Counted from the stretch's first letter, positions 8,374 to 17,594 are shown. The stretch: 64,000 nt of DNA from DATFYM01 sp035315065 (GCA_035315065.1 DATFYM010000015.1:1-64000); one strand, 5' to 3'. The notes: generated by a model from the letters alone, not told the origin. Numbers and translations: made by a program.

Positions 8374-8558
8374 GTGAAGATCAAGGTTGTGATCCACGAG
8401 GCGCTGAGGTGCCGGCCATTCCGGGCTGTGCCACGCAAGGCGAAACCGTTGAGGAGCCTTTGAAGAACCTCCACGAGGCCGTGGAGGGCTGCCTTTCGGT
8501 GAACGTCGAGGCCGCCAAGAAAACTCCTACGGACCGAGTGCTGAAAATCCCCGTATGA
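8374..8558 (+). pseudogene. hicB: Decayed HicB-type antitoxin
   Basis: The first codons (GTG start after GGGAGG) read MKIKVVIHEA, a typical HicB beginning, but in a different frame from what follows. The second frame reads AEVPAIPGCATQGETVEE and then LKNLHEAVEGCL, the HicB partial-RNase-H fold. The few residues normally joining them are missing, so a small deletion has removed about six codons and shifted the frame. HicB neutralises the HicA mRNA interferase. The stop overlaps the hicA start as ATGA, which confirms the old operon. The order antitoxin then toxin is one of the two known orders. Confidence 0.8.
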
Positions 8559-8764
8559 AATCGGTTTCGGGCAGAGAATTGGCGCGCGTGCCTGAACGCC
8601 ACGGGTGGTAATTGCTGAGGATTCACGGCAGTCATCATATCTACGGAAAGACCGGCAGCGAGGTTCACCTTTCAGTCCCCATTCACGGCAATAAGCCCCT
8701 GAGAATAGGCCTGCTGAGGTACTTGATGAAGATGGCGGGACTCCAAGAGAGCGATCTCGAGTGA
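8555..8764 (+). pseudogene. hicA: HicA-type toxin broken by an in-frame stop
   Basis: The 70-codon frame reads MKSVSGRELARVPERHGW, then TAA, then LLRIHGSHHIYGKTG and VHLSVPIHGNKPLRIGLL, ending in QESDLE. This is a full-length HicA mRNA interferase with a double-stranded-RNA-binding-like fold; the catalytic histidine of the GSHHIY motif is still there. Codon 19 is TAA where the family usually has a glutamate, lysine or similar, so one substitution inactivated it. With the antitoxin also broken, the pair is dead. The order of loss is not visible, but toxin loss first would be harmless. Confidence 0.85.
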
Positions 8765-8932
8765 CGCAAGCGCGACATGAAATTGCTGTGGTCTGCATGG
8801 ACCGACTTCCGTTCATCCTTCATCATTCATAATTCAACATTCATCATTGCTCTTCCGGCGCCCTTCAGCATAAGATAGACAATCGACTTGGGGAACCGCG
8901 CGGAGGCCACGAGGTAGGACCAACCCGGACTT

Positions 8933-9370
8933 ATGGCGAAGAGAGCCGTCGTCGAAGAAACCAAACCCAAAGCGAAGGTTGAGAGTGCACCCAGGCAGCC
9001 GCCGCTGGGGCGACTCATCTGGCTTTGGGTAGCGGCGTGGGCGGTGCCGGGACTGGGTCACTATCTGTTGCGACGCAAGTGGCGGGCGCTGATCCTGTTC
9101 GTTTGTATCGTTTCCATGTTCGTGTTTGGCCTGGCCATGAAGGGCCAGTTCTTCGCCACTGGCACCGAATCTTATCTCGAATCGCTGGGATATTTCGGCG
9201 AGATGTGCGTGGGCCTGGCGATGCCGGTGGCCAAGTTCTTCGGATACTCCGGCGGCGATCCGTTCTTCGTCAGCGCCGACTACGGGACCGCGTTTCTGGT
9301 GGCCGCCGGCATGCTCAACGTGCTGGCGATCCTCGACGTTCACGACATCGCGCTGGGACGAAAGCCCTGA
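8933..9370 (+). CDS. Small integral membrane protein (DUF6677-like)
   Basis: The 145-residue protein has a charged N-terminus (MAKRAVVEETKPKAKVE) and three to four hydrophobic stretches: RLIWLWVAAWAVPGLGHYLL, ALILFVCIVSMFVFGLAM and TAFLVAAGMLNVLAILDVHDIA. The motif PGLGHYLLRR with a late DVHDIALG resembles small membrane proteins frequent in Acidobacteria (DUF6677). Function is unknown. The next gene is another tiny membrane protein in the same direction, separated by a repeat hairpin. Confidence 0.72.
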   Translation: MAKRAVVEETKPKAKVESAPRQPPLGRLIWLWVAAWAVPGLGHYLLRRKWRALILFVCIVSMFVFGLAMKGQFFATGTESYLESLGYFGEMCVGLAMPVAKFFGYSGGDPFFVSADYGTAFLVAAGMLNVLAILDVHDIALGRKP

Positions 9371-9374
9371 AGAC

Positions 9375-9467
9375 ATTGCGCGATTGAGTGATCGGGAGAT
9401 TGCGTGATTATCCTTAAACCGCTCTTTCAAATCGCTCAATCGCCCGATCGCGCAATCACCCGATAAG
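9375..9467. repeat. Short-period inverted repeat (word GCGATTGA)
   Basis: GCGCGATTGAGTGATCGGGAG on the left pairs with AATCGCTCAATCGCCCGATC and GCGCAATCACCCGAT on the right. It sits between two small membrane protein genes. Confidence 0.75.
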
Positions 9468-9470
9468 AAG

Positions 9471-9650
9471 ATGGCAATTCCACACTTCATCGCGATGTTG
9501 CTGTTTTCCTTCCTGGTCTCCGTGGCGTTCGCGGTGCTCAGCAAGGACACTCCCCGCGACCAGTTCATCTACGGCGCCAAAGTCTTCGGCGCCTTTGTCG
9601 GGGTCGCCTTGGTCCTCGGCTGGCTGATGTACTTCCTGCCGCACAGATGA
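9471..9650 (+). CDS. 59-residue membrane protein
   Basis: The frame encodes MAIPHFIAMLLFSFLVSVAF, then AVLSKDTPRDQFIYGAKVF and GAFVGVALVLGWLMYFLPHR, followed by TGA. Two hydrophobic helices flank a short polar loop (SKDTPRDQ), so it is a hairpin membrane protein. Codon use is normal for this genome. It lies just downstream of another small membrane protein on the same strand, which supports a real gene. No ribosome-binding site better than GATAAGAAG is visible. The family is not recognised. Confidence 0.68.
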   Translation: MAIPHFIAMLLFSFLVSVAFAVLSKDTPRDQFIYGAKVFGAFVGVALVLGWLMYFLPHR

Positions 9651-9655
9651 TCACT

Positions 9656-9716
9656 GCCTTCTGCCTTCTGCCTTCTGCCTTCTACCTTCTACCTTCTGCC
9701 TTCTACCCTTCAACCG
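9656..9716. repeat. Direct short tandem repeat (CTGCCTTCTAC)
   Basis: Seven near-copies of the 7-bp word CTTCTGC/CTTCTAC follow each other. Unlike the other gap repeats no complementary arm is seen. It lies at the convergent junction with the ADOP permease gene. Confidence 0.75.
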
Positions 9717-9733
9717 CCACCCTTAGCCACGAT

Positions 9734-12265
9734 TCACTCGTACCGCAAAGCGGTCGTCGGGTCCACCCGGGAGGCGCGATGCGCGGGCAGGGTCCCGGCC
9801 AGAACTGCGACCGCCAGCAGGATCAGCGTCGCCGCAACAATGCTGAGGGGATCGTTGGAACTCAAGCCGTAGAGCCGGCTGGAGACGAAGCGCGACACGG
9901 CGAGCGCCACCGGCAGGCCCACGGCCACGCCTACCGCGACCATCAGCATGGTCTCGCGCAGTACCATCCCCACCACGTCGAGCCGGCGCGCGCCCAGCGC
10001 CATGCGGATGCCGATCTCGCTGGTGCGGCGCGCCACCGCGTAGGACATCACCCCATACAGACCTATCGAGGCTAGCAGAAGAGCCAGGGTGCCAAGAAAG
10101 GCGGAGAGAGTGGCGATGAGCCGGTCGCGGACCACGGAGTCGTCTACCAGTTCACCCATGGTATGGATGCCGTTGATGGCGATGGCCCGGTCCACCGACT
10201 GGATCTCGCGGCGGATGCTGCCGGCCACGGCGGAAGGGTCGGCGAAAGTGCGCACCATGAAGTTGGCCTGGCCCACCGGCTCGATGGGGTGGAAGAAGGG
10301 GGAGTAGAAGCGGCGCGGGGTCTTTTCACGCAGGTTGTTGTATTTGGCGTCGCCCACCACGCCCACCACCTGAAAGCTCACGCGACTGTCCGGATATTCG
10401 TCGGTGACGATGCGGCCGATGGGACTCTCGTCGCCGAAGTAGTAGCGCGCCATGGTCTGATTGATCAGGCACACGCGCGGCGCGTTGCCCGAATCCTGCG
10501 GGCCCATGTCACGGCCAAGCAACACGGGGATGCCCACAGTGGTGGCGTAGTTGGGGCCCACCTCGTCCCATCGCGCGTTCATGTCCTGACCCTTCTTCGG
10601 CGTGTAGCCGGCAATGGAGATCTCGTCGCCCGATTCGGAGTGGCTGAAGAGCCCGTTCTTGGAGAGGGTGGCGGCGCGCACTCCCGGCACTGCCCGGATG
10701 CGGTCGAGCAGCGTCTGGTAGAGTTGGGCGGTGGCGGCGTCATGGTATCCGGCGGGGACAGGATCGATCCGCACCAGCACCAGCTTGTCCGGATTGTAGC
10801 CCAAGTTGACGGTGAGGAGTTTGCGCAGGCTACGGACGAACAGGCCGGCGCCGATGAGCAGCAGCAGCGACATGGCCACCTGCGCCGACACCAGCCCCTT
10901 GCCCAGCCATCCCGCGGTGCGGCCGCCAGTGGTGCCGCGGGCGCTTGCCTTCAGGGTGGGAGCGAGGTCGAGCCGGGTGGCGCGGAAGGCGGGAACAATC
11001 CCGAACAGGATTCCCGTGAGCAGCGCCACGGCGAGGGTGAAGCCGAGGATGCCCAGGTCAGGATGAAGGTCGAGCGGGATCAGCTGATCGCGGCGTGCCA
11101 CCAGCCGCATGAGGAGCTGATCGCCCCAATGGGCCAGTGCCAGGCCCAGCGCGCCGCCGAGCGTCGCGAGCAATACGCTCTCGGTGAGAAGTTGTTGGAC
11201 CAGCCGCCGGCGTCCCGCGCCCAACGCCAGGCGCACGCCGATCTCCTTCTGCCGGGCGGTGGCGCGCGCCAGTAGCAGGTTGGCGACGTTGGTGCAGGCG
11301 ATCAGCAGCACCATCCCCACCAGCGCCATCAACACCAGCAGCGGCTGGGAGAACTCGTCGCGCAGACCGGAGGTTCCTTTGCTGCCGCCGGAAAGCTCGA
11401 TCTTCTGGTCGAACCCCTGGCGCCGTTGCTGCTCCGTCAGGCTGGAGCCTGCCTGGGCGGTCAGCAATTGCTGGAAGTCAACGTTGATGCTGGCCGCGGC
11501 TTGCTTTTCGGTGATGCCGAGCTTCAGCCGCCCGATCACTTGCAGCCATTCGATCTTGTTGTAGACCGCCTTGTCGGGAGAAATCCAGTCGCGGCCGGGC
11601 ATCACCTGGCGCTGCATCGAGAGCGGCATCCAGAGGTCTGGCGCGACGCCTACTTCTTCGCCAAAGAAGCCCTGCGGTGCGACGCCGATGATGTTGAAAC
11701 TATTGCCATGCACCTGCACGGTCTTGCCCAGCACCGAGGGATCGAGCGCGAAGCGGCGCTTCCAGTAGGCATAACTGATCACGGCCAGGGGATTCGCTCC
11801 CGGCGTCCGATCCATCTCGGCGGTGAACGTGCGTCCCAGCAGGGCGGCTACGCCCAGGACCTTGAAGTAATCGCCGCTGACGAGCTTGCTGCGGACCTCT
11901 TCCGTTTGATCTCCTGCGCCATTCATGCTTACTTGCAGCCGATCGGCGTTGCTCTGGACGGCGAGAAGGCCCGAGAACACCTGGTTGTGGTCGCGAAAGT
12001 ACTCAAACTCAGGGTAGGAGAAGAGCGACCGCGTACCGCCCTGCGAGCCGATGGAGACGCCTTCCGAGGAAGGGTCGGAAAGCACCACCAGATGCTGCGG
12101 GTCGTTCACGGGCAACTGCTTCAACATGACCACGTCGATCAGGCTGAAGATCGCGGTGTTGGCGCCGATCCCCAGCGCCAGCGATAGCACCGCCACTGCT
12201 GCAAACCCCGGATTCCGGCCCAGGATGCGAAGTCCGTACCGCACGTCCTCGAAAAAAGTTCCCAT
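9734..12265 (-). CDS. ADOP-type orphan permease (MacB/FtsX-like)
   Basis: The 843-residue protein follows the acidobacterial duplicated orphan permease pattern. An N-terminal signature DVRYGLRILGRNPGF leads into a membrane helix with LALGIGANTAIFS. A large periplasmic MacB-type domain and a central FtsX block (VGMVLLIACTNVANLLLARA, RQKEIGVRLALGAGRRRLV) follow. A second periplasmic domain and a C-terminal FtsX block (SIGLYGVMSYAVARRTSEIG, RMALGARR) complete it. The two halves are homologous. Family members have no ATPase domain and usually no adjacent ATPase gene, as here, so substrate and energy source are unknown. GGAGG lies six bases before the ATG. Confidence 0.93.
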   Translation of the reverse strand: MGTFFEDVRYGLRILGRNPGFAAVAVLSLALGIGANTAIFSLIDVVMLKQLPVNDPQHLVVLSDPSSEGVSIGSQGGTRSLFSYPEFEYFRDHNQVFSGLLAVQSNADRLQVSMNGAGDQTEEVRSKLVSGDYFKVLGVAALLGRTFTAEMDRTPGANPLAVISYAYWKRRFALDPSVLGKTVQVHGNSFNIIGVAPQGFFGEEVGVAPDLWMPLSMQRQVMPGRDWISPDKAVYNKIEWLQVIGRLKLGITEKQAAASINVDFQQLLTAQAGSSLTEQQRRQGFDQKIELSGGSKGTSGLRDEFSQPLLVLMALVGMVLLIACTNVANLLLARATARQKEIGVRLALGAGRRRLVQQLLTESVLLATLGGALGLALAHWGDQLLMRLVARRDQLIPLDLHPDLGILGFTLAVALLTGILFGIVPAFRATRLDLAPTLKASARGTTGGRTAGWLGKGLVSAQVAMSLLLLIGAGLFVRSLRKLLTVNLGYNPDKLVLVRIDPVPAGYHDAATAQLYQTLLDRIRAVPGVRAATLSKNGLFSHSESGDEISIAGYTPKKGQDMNARWDEVGPNYATTVGIPVLLGRDMGPQDSGNAPRVCLINQTMARYYFGDESPIGRIVTDEYPDSRVSFQVVGVVGDAKYNNLREKTPRRFYSPFFHPIEPVGQANFMVRTFADPSAVAGSIRREIQSVDRAIAINGIHTMGELVDDSVVRDRLIATLSAFLGTLALLLASIGLYGVMSYAVARRTSEIGIRMALGARRLDVVGMVLRETMLMVAVGVAVGLPVALAVSRFVSSRLYGLSSNDPLSIVAATLILLAVAVLAGTLPAHRASRVDPTTALRYE

Positions 12266-12282
12266 TTCTCGCCTCCGTTAAG

Positions 12283-12446
12283 AAGTGGCTAGTGGTTAGT
12301 GGCTAGTGGCTAGCCAAAGCAGTCGAAAAGTCGAAGGCTGAAGGTCGAAAGCTAAGACCGAGCGGTTCTGGCTTTCGACTTTTAACTTTCGACTTTCGAC
12401 TTCTTTTTGGTCTTCAATCCAAAATCCAAAATCCAAAATCCAAAAT
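12283..12446. repeat. Composite short-period inverted repeats (CTAGTGG, TCGAAAG, AATCCAA)
   Basis: Three word types are stacked: GTGGCTAGTGGTTAGTGGCTAG, then AGTCGAAAAGTCGAAGG answered by TTTCGACTTTTAACTTTCGAC, then a run of AATCCAAA units. All three words are shared with other gaps in the window. It lies upstream of the ADOP gene on the minus strand. Confidence 0.75.
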
Positions 12447-12505
12447 AAGACCTTCGGGTTGCTTCACCCTTAAGACGCGCCACCGATGGTTTCGGTTAGG
12501 CAAGG

Positions 12506-13903
12506 TCAGCCCATGACCTCCTCGGCACACTGATTCAATATCTCCGCAATACGTTCCACCCAGGCCCGGTGCTCCGGTTTCATCAGGACCGAGCGCAGGC
12601 ACAGGACCGTATCCTGATCGGCGCCCCAATCGGACCCCCGACTGGACTCATCGGCAGGCTCGGCCGAAGCAAAAAAGCGGACGGGCAGGCGGATGAGCGC
12701 CAGGTGCAGGTCGTGGCGCGCCGCGGCGTCGAAGATCCGTTGCGACAGCTCCGACGTCCGGCGAGCCGAGGGACTACGCGGCGCCCAGACCACGATGTCG
12801 AGCTCGGGAGCAAACGGCACCCGCCACCGCGGATCGGCTGCAAGCCTGCGGTACAGCGCCAGTGCCGCCTCGCGCGAGCTTTCCAGCATGGCCGCAAACT
12901 CGCCGCCTCGCACCAGCGGCAGCAGTCGCTGAGTAGCCCACAAGGCTACGGCCGAGGCGCCCGGCCGCGAGCACTCGAGGCTGATTTCGCCCAGGTGCAG
13001 GTCCGAGGAGGTGAAGTAGGTGTAAGGCGACTCGTGCTTGTAGAAGGCGCCGACTCCCGGGTCGCGGAACAGCACGCAACCACACCCGTAAGGCTGAAGG
13101 CCGTGCTTGTGGGGATCGATCACGATGGAGTCCGCCTGCCCAACCAGGTCGTAGACGGCGCGCGCTTCGCGATCGAGGTTGGCAGCGAGCGTGTAATAGC
13201 CGCCGTAGGCCGCGTCCACGTGCAGGCGAAAGCCGTAGCGCCGGCGCAGGAGCAGAAGCTCAGGCAAGGGATCGAGCGAGCCGGCCCCGGTAGTGCCCAC
13301 CGTCGCCACCACGCAGCCGACATCGCCCGCTTCCAGGATCTTCTCGAGGGCGCCCGCATCCATGCGACCCCGCGTATCGGACGGCGCCTCGGCGAAGGGT
13401 AGTCGCAGGACGCTGGTGATGCGGTGGTGCGTATAGTGCGCCTGCTCGGAGGCGACGATCATCTTTCCGGGACGGAGTTGCCCAGCCACCCATAGAGCCT
13501 CGAGGTTGGCCATGGTGCCGCCGCCGCAGAGGTGCCCGAGGTGCCCTTGGTCATCATTCCAGCCGAACATCGCGGCGATTTCGGCTACCGCTTCCCGTTC
13601 CATCACTGAGCTGGCGCGACCTCCGTCCAGGGCGTGGTTGTTGGGATTGATCCAGGTGGCAAGGGCGTAGGCGGCGCGGGCGATGGGGTGCGGCGGCTTC
13701 AGCATCTGGCCGGCGTAAAGTGGATGGAAATAGGGATAGTTGTTGCGCAAACGGAAGGCTACTTCGCTCATCACCTCAGGCATCGCCACCCGGCCCGCAA
13801 GGGACACCTCAGCTTCCGGGAGAGAGGCAAACCCCTCCTCCAAGTTCGCCAGCGATTCAGCCAGAAGCCTCAGGGTCTTGGTTTCAAATTGCATGGGCCA
13901 CAT
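12506..13903 (-). CDS. Group II PLP-dependent decarboxylase (aromatic amino acid / glutamate type)
   Basis: The 465-residue fold-type I enzyme has the PLP-phosphate region GGGTMANLEAL (127-137). The cofactor-stacking histidine region is SEQAHYTHH, the aspartate that pairs with the pyridine nitrogen lies in HVDAAYGG (D230), and the Schiff-base lysine in DPHKHG is K266. Members decarboxylate aromatic amino acids, glutamate or cysteine sulfinate; some are plant-like tyrosine decarboxylases. The substrate cannot be told here. Two ATGs three codons apart (13903, 13894) are both possible and neither has a strong ribosome-binding site. The gene is isolated between repeats. Confidence 0.88.
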   Translation of the reverse strand: MWPMQFETKTLRLLAESLANLEEGFASLPEAEVSLAGRVAMPEVMSEVAFRLRNNYPYFHPLYAGQMLKPPHPIARAAYALATWINPNNHALDGGRASSVMEREAVAEIAAMFGWNDDQGHLGHLCGGGTMANLEALWVAGQLRPGKMIVASEQAHYTHHRITSVLRLPFAEAPSDTRGRMDAGALEKILEAGDVGCVVATVGTTGAGSLDPLPELLLLRRRYGFRLHVDAAYGGYYTLAANLDREARAVYDLVGQADSIVIDPHKHGLQPYGCGCVLFRDPGVGAFYKHESPYTYFTSSDLHLGEISLECSRPGASAVALWATQRLLPLVRGGEFAAMLESSREAALALYRRLAADPRWRVPFAPELDIVVWAPRSPSARRTSELSQRIFDAAARHDLHLALIRLPVRFFASAEPADESSRGSDWGADQDTVLCLRSVLMKPEHRAWVERIAEILNQCAEEVMG

Positions 13904-14081
13904 CCGAAAAAGTCAGAAGACGGGAGTCAATCGGTCGCGAAAAACCTCTATTTTTCTGCCATATTCTGCCACGTTTTGGCAGAAAATGGCGGAATTTGGC
14001 GCGATTGTGCACAAAAACGAGGCTTCAAGACGGGCTCATCTTCAAATAAGCCCTTGAGTCCCGGCGGAAAAAGCTTTGGCA

Positions 14082-14630
14082 AGTCCTTTAGATTCAGCAA
14101 CGCTTCCCTCTTCTTCCTCGGCAGATTCGCCGGCAACCCTCGCATAATCAACAGATCGGCCTCAACACGTTTCGGTGGCCCGACATGACCCGAAGAGGGC
14201 GCCCACGAGTTCGAGGGGAGTCCGGGCTAGGAAGTCCTTTAGATTCAGCATGGCCTATCGCGCTTTCCTCAGCAAACTCACCAGCAACCCTCGCGTAATC
14301 AACAGATCGGCTACACCACATCTCGCTGCTCCGGCAAAGCGCGAAAAGGGCTCCGACCGCTCGATGGAGTCCCGGTTTAGCAAGTCCTTTAGATTCAGCA
14401 GTGCCTATCGCACTTTCCTCAGCAAATTCACCAGCAACCCAAGCGTAATCAACAGATCGACTACACCACCTCTCACTGGTCCGGCAAAGCGCGAAAGGGT
14501 CTCCGACCGCGTCGACGAGTCCCGGTTAGCAAGTCCTTTAGATTGAGTAAGCCTTCGCACAATCTCCTGGGCAAGCCTGCCAGCAACCACTGCGAAATCA
14601 ATAGATTGCCCTCGCCATGTTTCGGTTCCT
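14082..14630. repeat. Four degenerate tandem units of about 150 bp
   Basis: The word AAGTCCTTTAGATTCAGCA begins units at 14082, 14232, 14382 and 14531, giving spacings of 150, 150 and 149 bp. Each unit also shares TCAGCAAA.TCACCAGCAACC, GTAATCAACAGATCG and CCGGCAAAGCGCGAAA in the same order. The outer units (first and fourth) are more diverged than the inner two. Open frames exist on both strands but show no recognisable protein. I see no gene between 13904 and 15600. Confidence 0.85.
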
Positions 14631-14633
14631 CAG

Positions 14634-14960
14634 CCCCGTCAGGGGCGAACGGTAGTAGCCCAAGGCGCGAGCCTCATGAGGGTTACCTCGGACCTATTCC
14701 GAAGCCGCGGAGCGGCGACATCCTGTGGCCCACGGCGAGCCAGCCGTGGGTGAACGCGCTCCGGAAAACGCATCTCCGGCTCCGTTAGGAGCGAAATCAG
14801 GTCAAACGGGTCGCCCGATGTCGCCCCTCCGGGGCTCAAACTCTTACTTTCCCTACCGTTCCCACGGCTGGCGCGCCGTGGGCCAAATGACAACGCCAGC
14901 TACGCTGGCTTTCGTGCCACTCATACCCTTAGGTTAACGCCTTATGGGGCGTGAGCCTTG
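14634..14960. repeat. Decayed GCCCCGGAGGGGC-type palindromic element
   Basis: Fragments such as GCCCCGTCAGGGGCGAACGG, TAGTAGCCCAAGGCGCGAGCC, GTGGCCCACGGCGAGCC and GCCCCTCCGGGGCT, in both orientations, match the cores of the long palindromes at 20.6 and 37.6 kb. The element here is heavily mutated. From 14960 to 15600 I see nothing that can be assigned. Confidence 0.55.
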
Positions 14961-15604
14961 GGCGACGGAGCCCCCACCCGGCTTCGTCGCTCTTCGCTGG
15001 CGCTTCGGAAGAAGGCTCGATTGCAGCTTGACACGAGCAACCGGACTTGACACTTTTTAATAAAAGCAGTCGCGAAGACCCCCCTTTAATTGACCCTTAA
15101 TTACCCGTTTGCGCGCCTTCCGTGCATGTTTTTGGTAAAAAATTGTAAAATTTGGCACGATTTTGTACCCTCAATAATGCCCGGAAACGGACACTGCTGC
15201 CAATAACCCATTTATTTGCAATACCGGCTTCCGCACCCAGGTGGGGACCGGGTGGGGGAAATTGGACATTAATTCCCATATTAATTTTCCGACATTTACC
15301 ATATCGGTAACCATGCACGGCCCATGCTCGCCCTCGAATTTGGCCGATTCTGTGTAATCGTTGTGCCGTGGCACCCTGGCCGTGGGCCGGACGGTGGCTG
15401 GATCATACGAAGGCTTCATGTAATCACTGAGGAGTTGAGGTCTTTCTTAGAGATCAAGGTTCGACAACTCGTGACACGGGTCAGCCGTCAGGCATCAGCC
15501 CTCAGCCCCTGCCCCCAAATTTACCGTTTCCCCGCTCCCCTCCTTCCGGCAACTCTACTAGCTTAACCGGCAAAGTAAGTATAAGGGAGGGTACTAGACT
15601 TGTC

Positions 15605-16110
15605 AAAAAGGAAAAATGGCGTAGCGCGACCATTGGGTCCACGCGAGCTGCGCGCCGCGCCGGCACATATGAGGCCAGCAGCGCAACCGCCGCAATGGCG
15701 CCGCCAGCCAAGGCCACTGGACCGCTGGTCTCCGGTTTCAGATCCAGTACCAAGCTGGCTGCCAGGGGCCTGCCCCACAACACCATGCATGCTCCAACCA
15801 CGAACCCGGCGCACAGCATTCCCATCGCATGTCCCAACACCAGGCGGCTTACGTCGCCGGCTATCGCACCCAACGGCATGCGGATACCGATCTCGCCGTC
15901 GCTGCGCGGCCGGCCGGGGTCCTTATACAGGAACTCGACGAGCCGTTCGGGGTGTACAACCGGCAGTTGGTGCAGCAGGACGGTGTAGAACAAGCTGAAG
16001 ATGGCGGTGTTGGCACCGATACCGCGGGCCAGGGAGAGCACTGCCACAACCGTGAAGCCGGGGCCGCGCCGCATCAGCCGGAGACCGTAGCGGAGGTCGT
16101 TCCAGAGCAT
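15605..16110 (-). pseudogene. ADOP permease remnant with a large internal deletion
   Basis: The first 70 or so residues (MLWNDLRYGLRLMRRGPG, then ARGIGANTAIFS and a PVVHPERLVEFLYKDP segment) match the ADOP N-terminus. They run directly into the family's C-terminal end (GEIGIRMPLGAIAGDVSRLV, then ASYVPARRAARVDPMVALRH). Roughly 600 residues of periplasmic and membrane domains are gone, yet the junction is in frame. The usual glycine in LALGIGANTA is arginine. The stop codon after VALRH is lost, so the frame runs on for 36 codons. Upstream GAGGATT is a weak ribosome-binding site. It is not expected to work. Confidence 0.85.
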
Positions 16111-16394
16111 AATCCTCAGAAGGATGTCGCCAGCCGAAATTTTACAACTCGACCGGCTCCAAATGCAAGCTTCGGCCGATTCATCATCGAGGGAAGAATC
16201 AACATCAGAACCGCACTGACCGTGGCCACCCGCCCGCTCCAAATGGTAGAGCGGCCATAAGATAATTAGCTTGACAGGTACGCTTCTTTGCATCATACTA
16301 AGCTAGGTGGCTTCGACACGCGGCGTAATGAGTAGCCTCGGGCGAGCGTGGCTCTGAGACTCTCCGCCAGCGGCCTGGTATTGACTATAAGCAA

Positions 16395-16532
16395 GGCGCA
16401 GACCTTTTTTTCAAGGTCTGCGGCTCCTTCTTCCCGTCGCGTTCCATTTTGTATCAAGCTCACACAGCGTGTGCGCCGGGGCTATGTCGCAGCCCAAAAA
16501 GAACCGGAGACCTGAAACGAAGGTCTGCGCCA
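16395..16532. repeat. GCAGACCTT inverted repeat
   Basis: GGCGCAGACCTTTTTTTCAA with AAGGTCTGCGGC forms one hairpin, and GGAGACCTGAAACGAAGGTC with TGCGCC follows about 100 bp later in a compatible orientation. It occupies the leader in front of the serine/threonine kinase gene. Confidence 0.6.
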
Positions 16533-16880
16533 CCCTTGCTGTTGTGCTAAGATTTCTTTGGTGCTGGGCGCGCCTCCCAAATCATGATCGGAACAACGGT
16601 TTCGCACTACCGCATCATGGAGAAACTCGGCGGCGGCGGAATGGGTGTGGTCTATAAGGCCGAAGACACCAAGCTCCACCGCTTCGTCGCCCTCAAGTTC
16701 CTGCCGGAGGAAATGTCCAGGGACCATCAAGCCTTGCAGCGCTTCCAGCGCGAGGCTCAGGCCGCGTCCGCCCTCAATCATCCCAGTATCTGCACCATCT
16801 ACGACGTCGACGAGCACGGCGGTCGACCGTTCATTGCCATGGAATTGCTGGAGGGGCAGACGCTCAAGGAGTTGGTTGGT

Positions 16881-16925
16881 AGGGGAGCGCTCCGCGCTCC
16901 CGCGGGAGGGCAAAGCCCTCCCCTT
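16881..16925. repeat. 45-bp palindromic insert in the kinase gene, in frame
   Basis: AGGGGAGCGCTCCGCGCTCCC followed by a second hairpin (GGGAGGGCAAAGCCCTCCCC) interrupts the kinase between KELVG and PLDTLLDLAIQL. Its length is a multiple of three and it adds 15 residues (RGALRAPAGGQSPPL) to a loop that is variable in the family. Confidence 0.65.
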
Positions 16926-17083
16926 CCGCTCGATACTCTGCTGGACTTGGCGATCCAGCTCGCCGACGCGCTGGACACGGCGCACGCGAAGGGGATCATC
17001 CATCGGGACATCAAGCCGGCGAACATTTTCGTCACCAGCCGGGGAGTGGCGAAGATTCTGGATTTTGGTTTGGCGAAGCTGAC

Positions 17084-17213
17084 TGTAGGGGCGAGCGGCG
17101 CTCGCCCAACGGTAGGGCCGAGCAGCGCTCGGCCGTTGGGGACCGGTGTCGCCCGCCCGTTGGACGAGGCCGAACGCAGTTCGGCCCAAGGCCGAACGCA
17201 GTTCGGCCCTACA
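17084..17213. mobile_element. 130-bp TGTAG/CTACA palindromic element inserted in the kinase activation loop
   Basis: The segment begins TGTAG and ends CTACA. Between them are short hairpins GGGCGAGCGGCGCTCGCCC, GGGCCGAGCAGCGCTCGGCC and two copies of GGCCGAACGCAGTTCGGCC. Its length (130 = 3x43+1) equals the observed +1 frame change. Removing it joins AAG CTG AC to A GAG GCG and gives KLTEAPTASIDLDHLTSPG, a normal activation loop. It carries no gene and must move, if at all, by an outside enzyme. Confidence 0.82.
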
Positions 17214-17594
17214 AGAGGCGCCCACCGCATCCATCGACCTCGATCACCTCACCAGTCCGGGCGCGACCTTGGGGACGGTGGCCTACATGTTGCCCGAGCA
17301 GGCGCGGGGCGAGAAGATGGACACACGCACCGACCTCTTTAGTTTCGGCGCCGTGCTTTACGAGATGGCGACGGGGCGAGTAGCGTTCGCGGGTTTGACC
17401 ACGGCCACGATCCATGACGCAATCTTGAATCGCGCGCCCGCGCCGATCGCGAGCTTGAATCCACAGCTTCCCGGGGAGTTGGACCGGATCGTTACCAAGG
17501 CGCTGGAGAAGGACCGCGACCTGCGTTGCCAAACTGCTGCCGAAATGCGCGCTGATCTGAAGCGCCTGAAGCGCGATTCGGATTCGGGGCGCTC

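Noticed and set aside
6751..8397. A 548-codon open frame on the minus strand opposite the M24 peptidase
   Set aside because: The plus strand carries all M24 metal-ligand motifs; the minus frame gives His/Arg/Val-rich protein with no family pattern. It is a shadow caused by GC-rich third positions.
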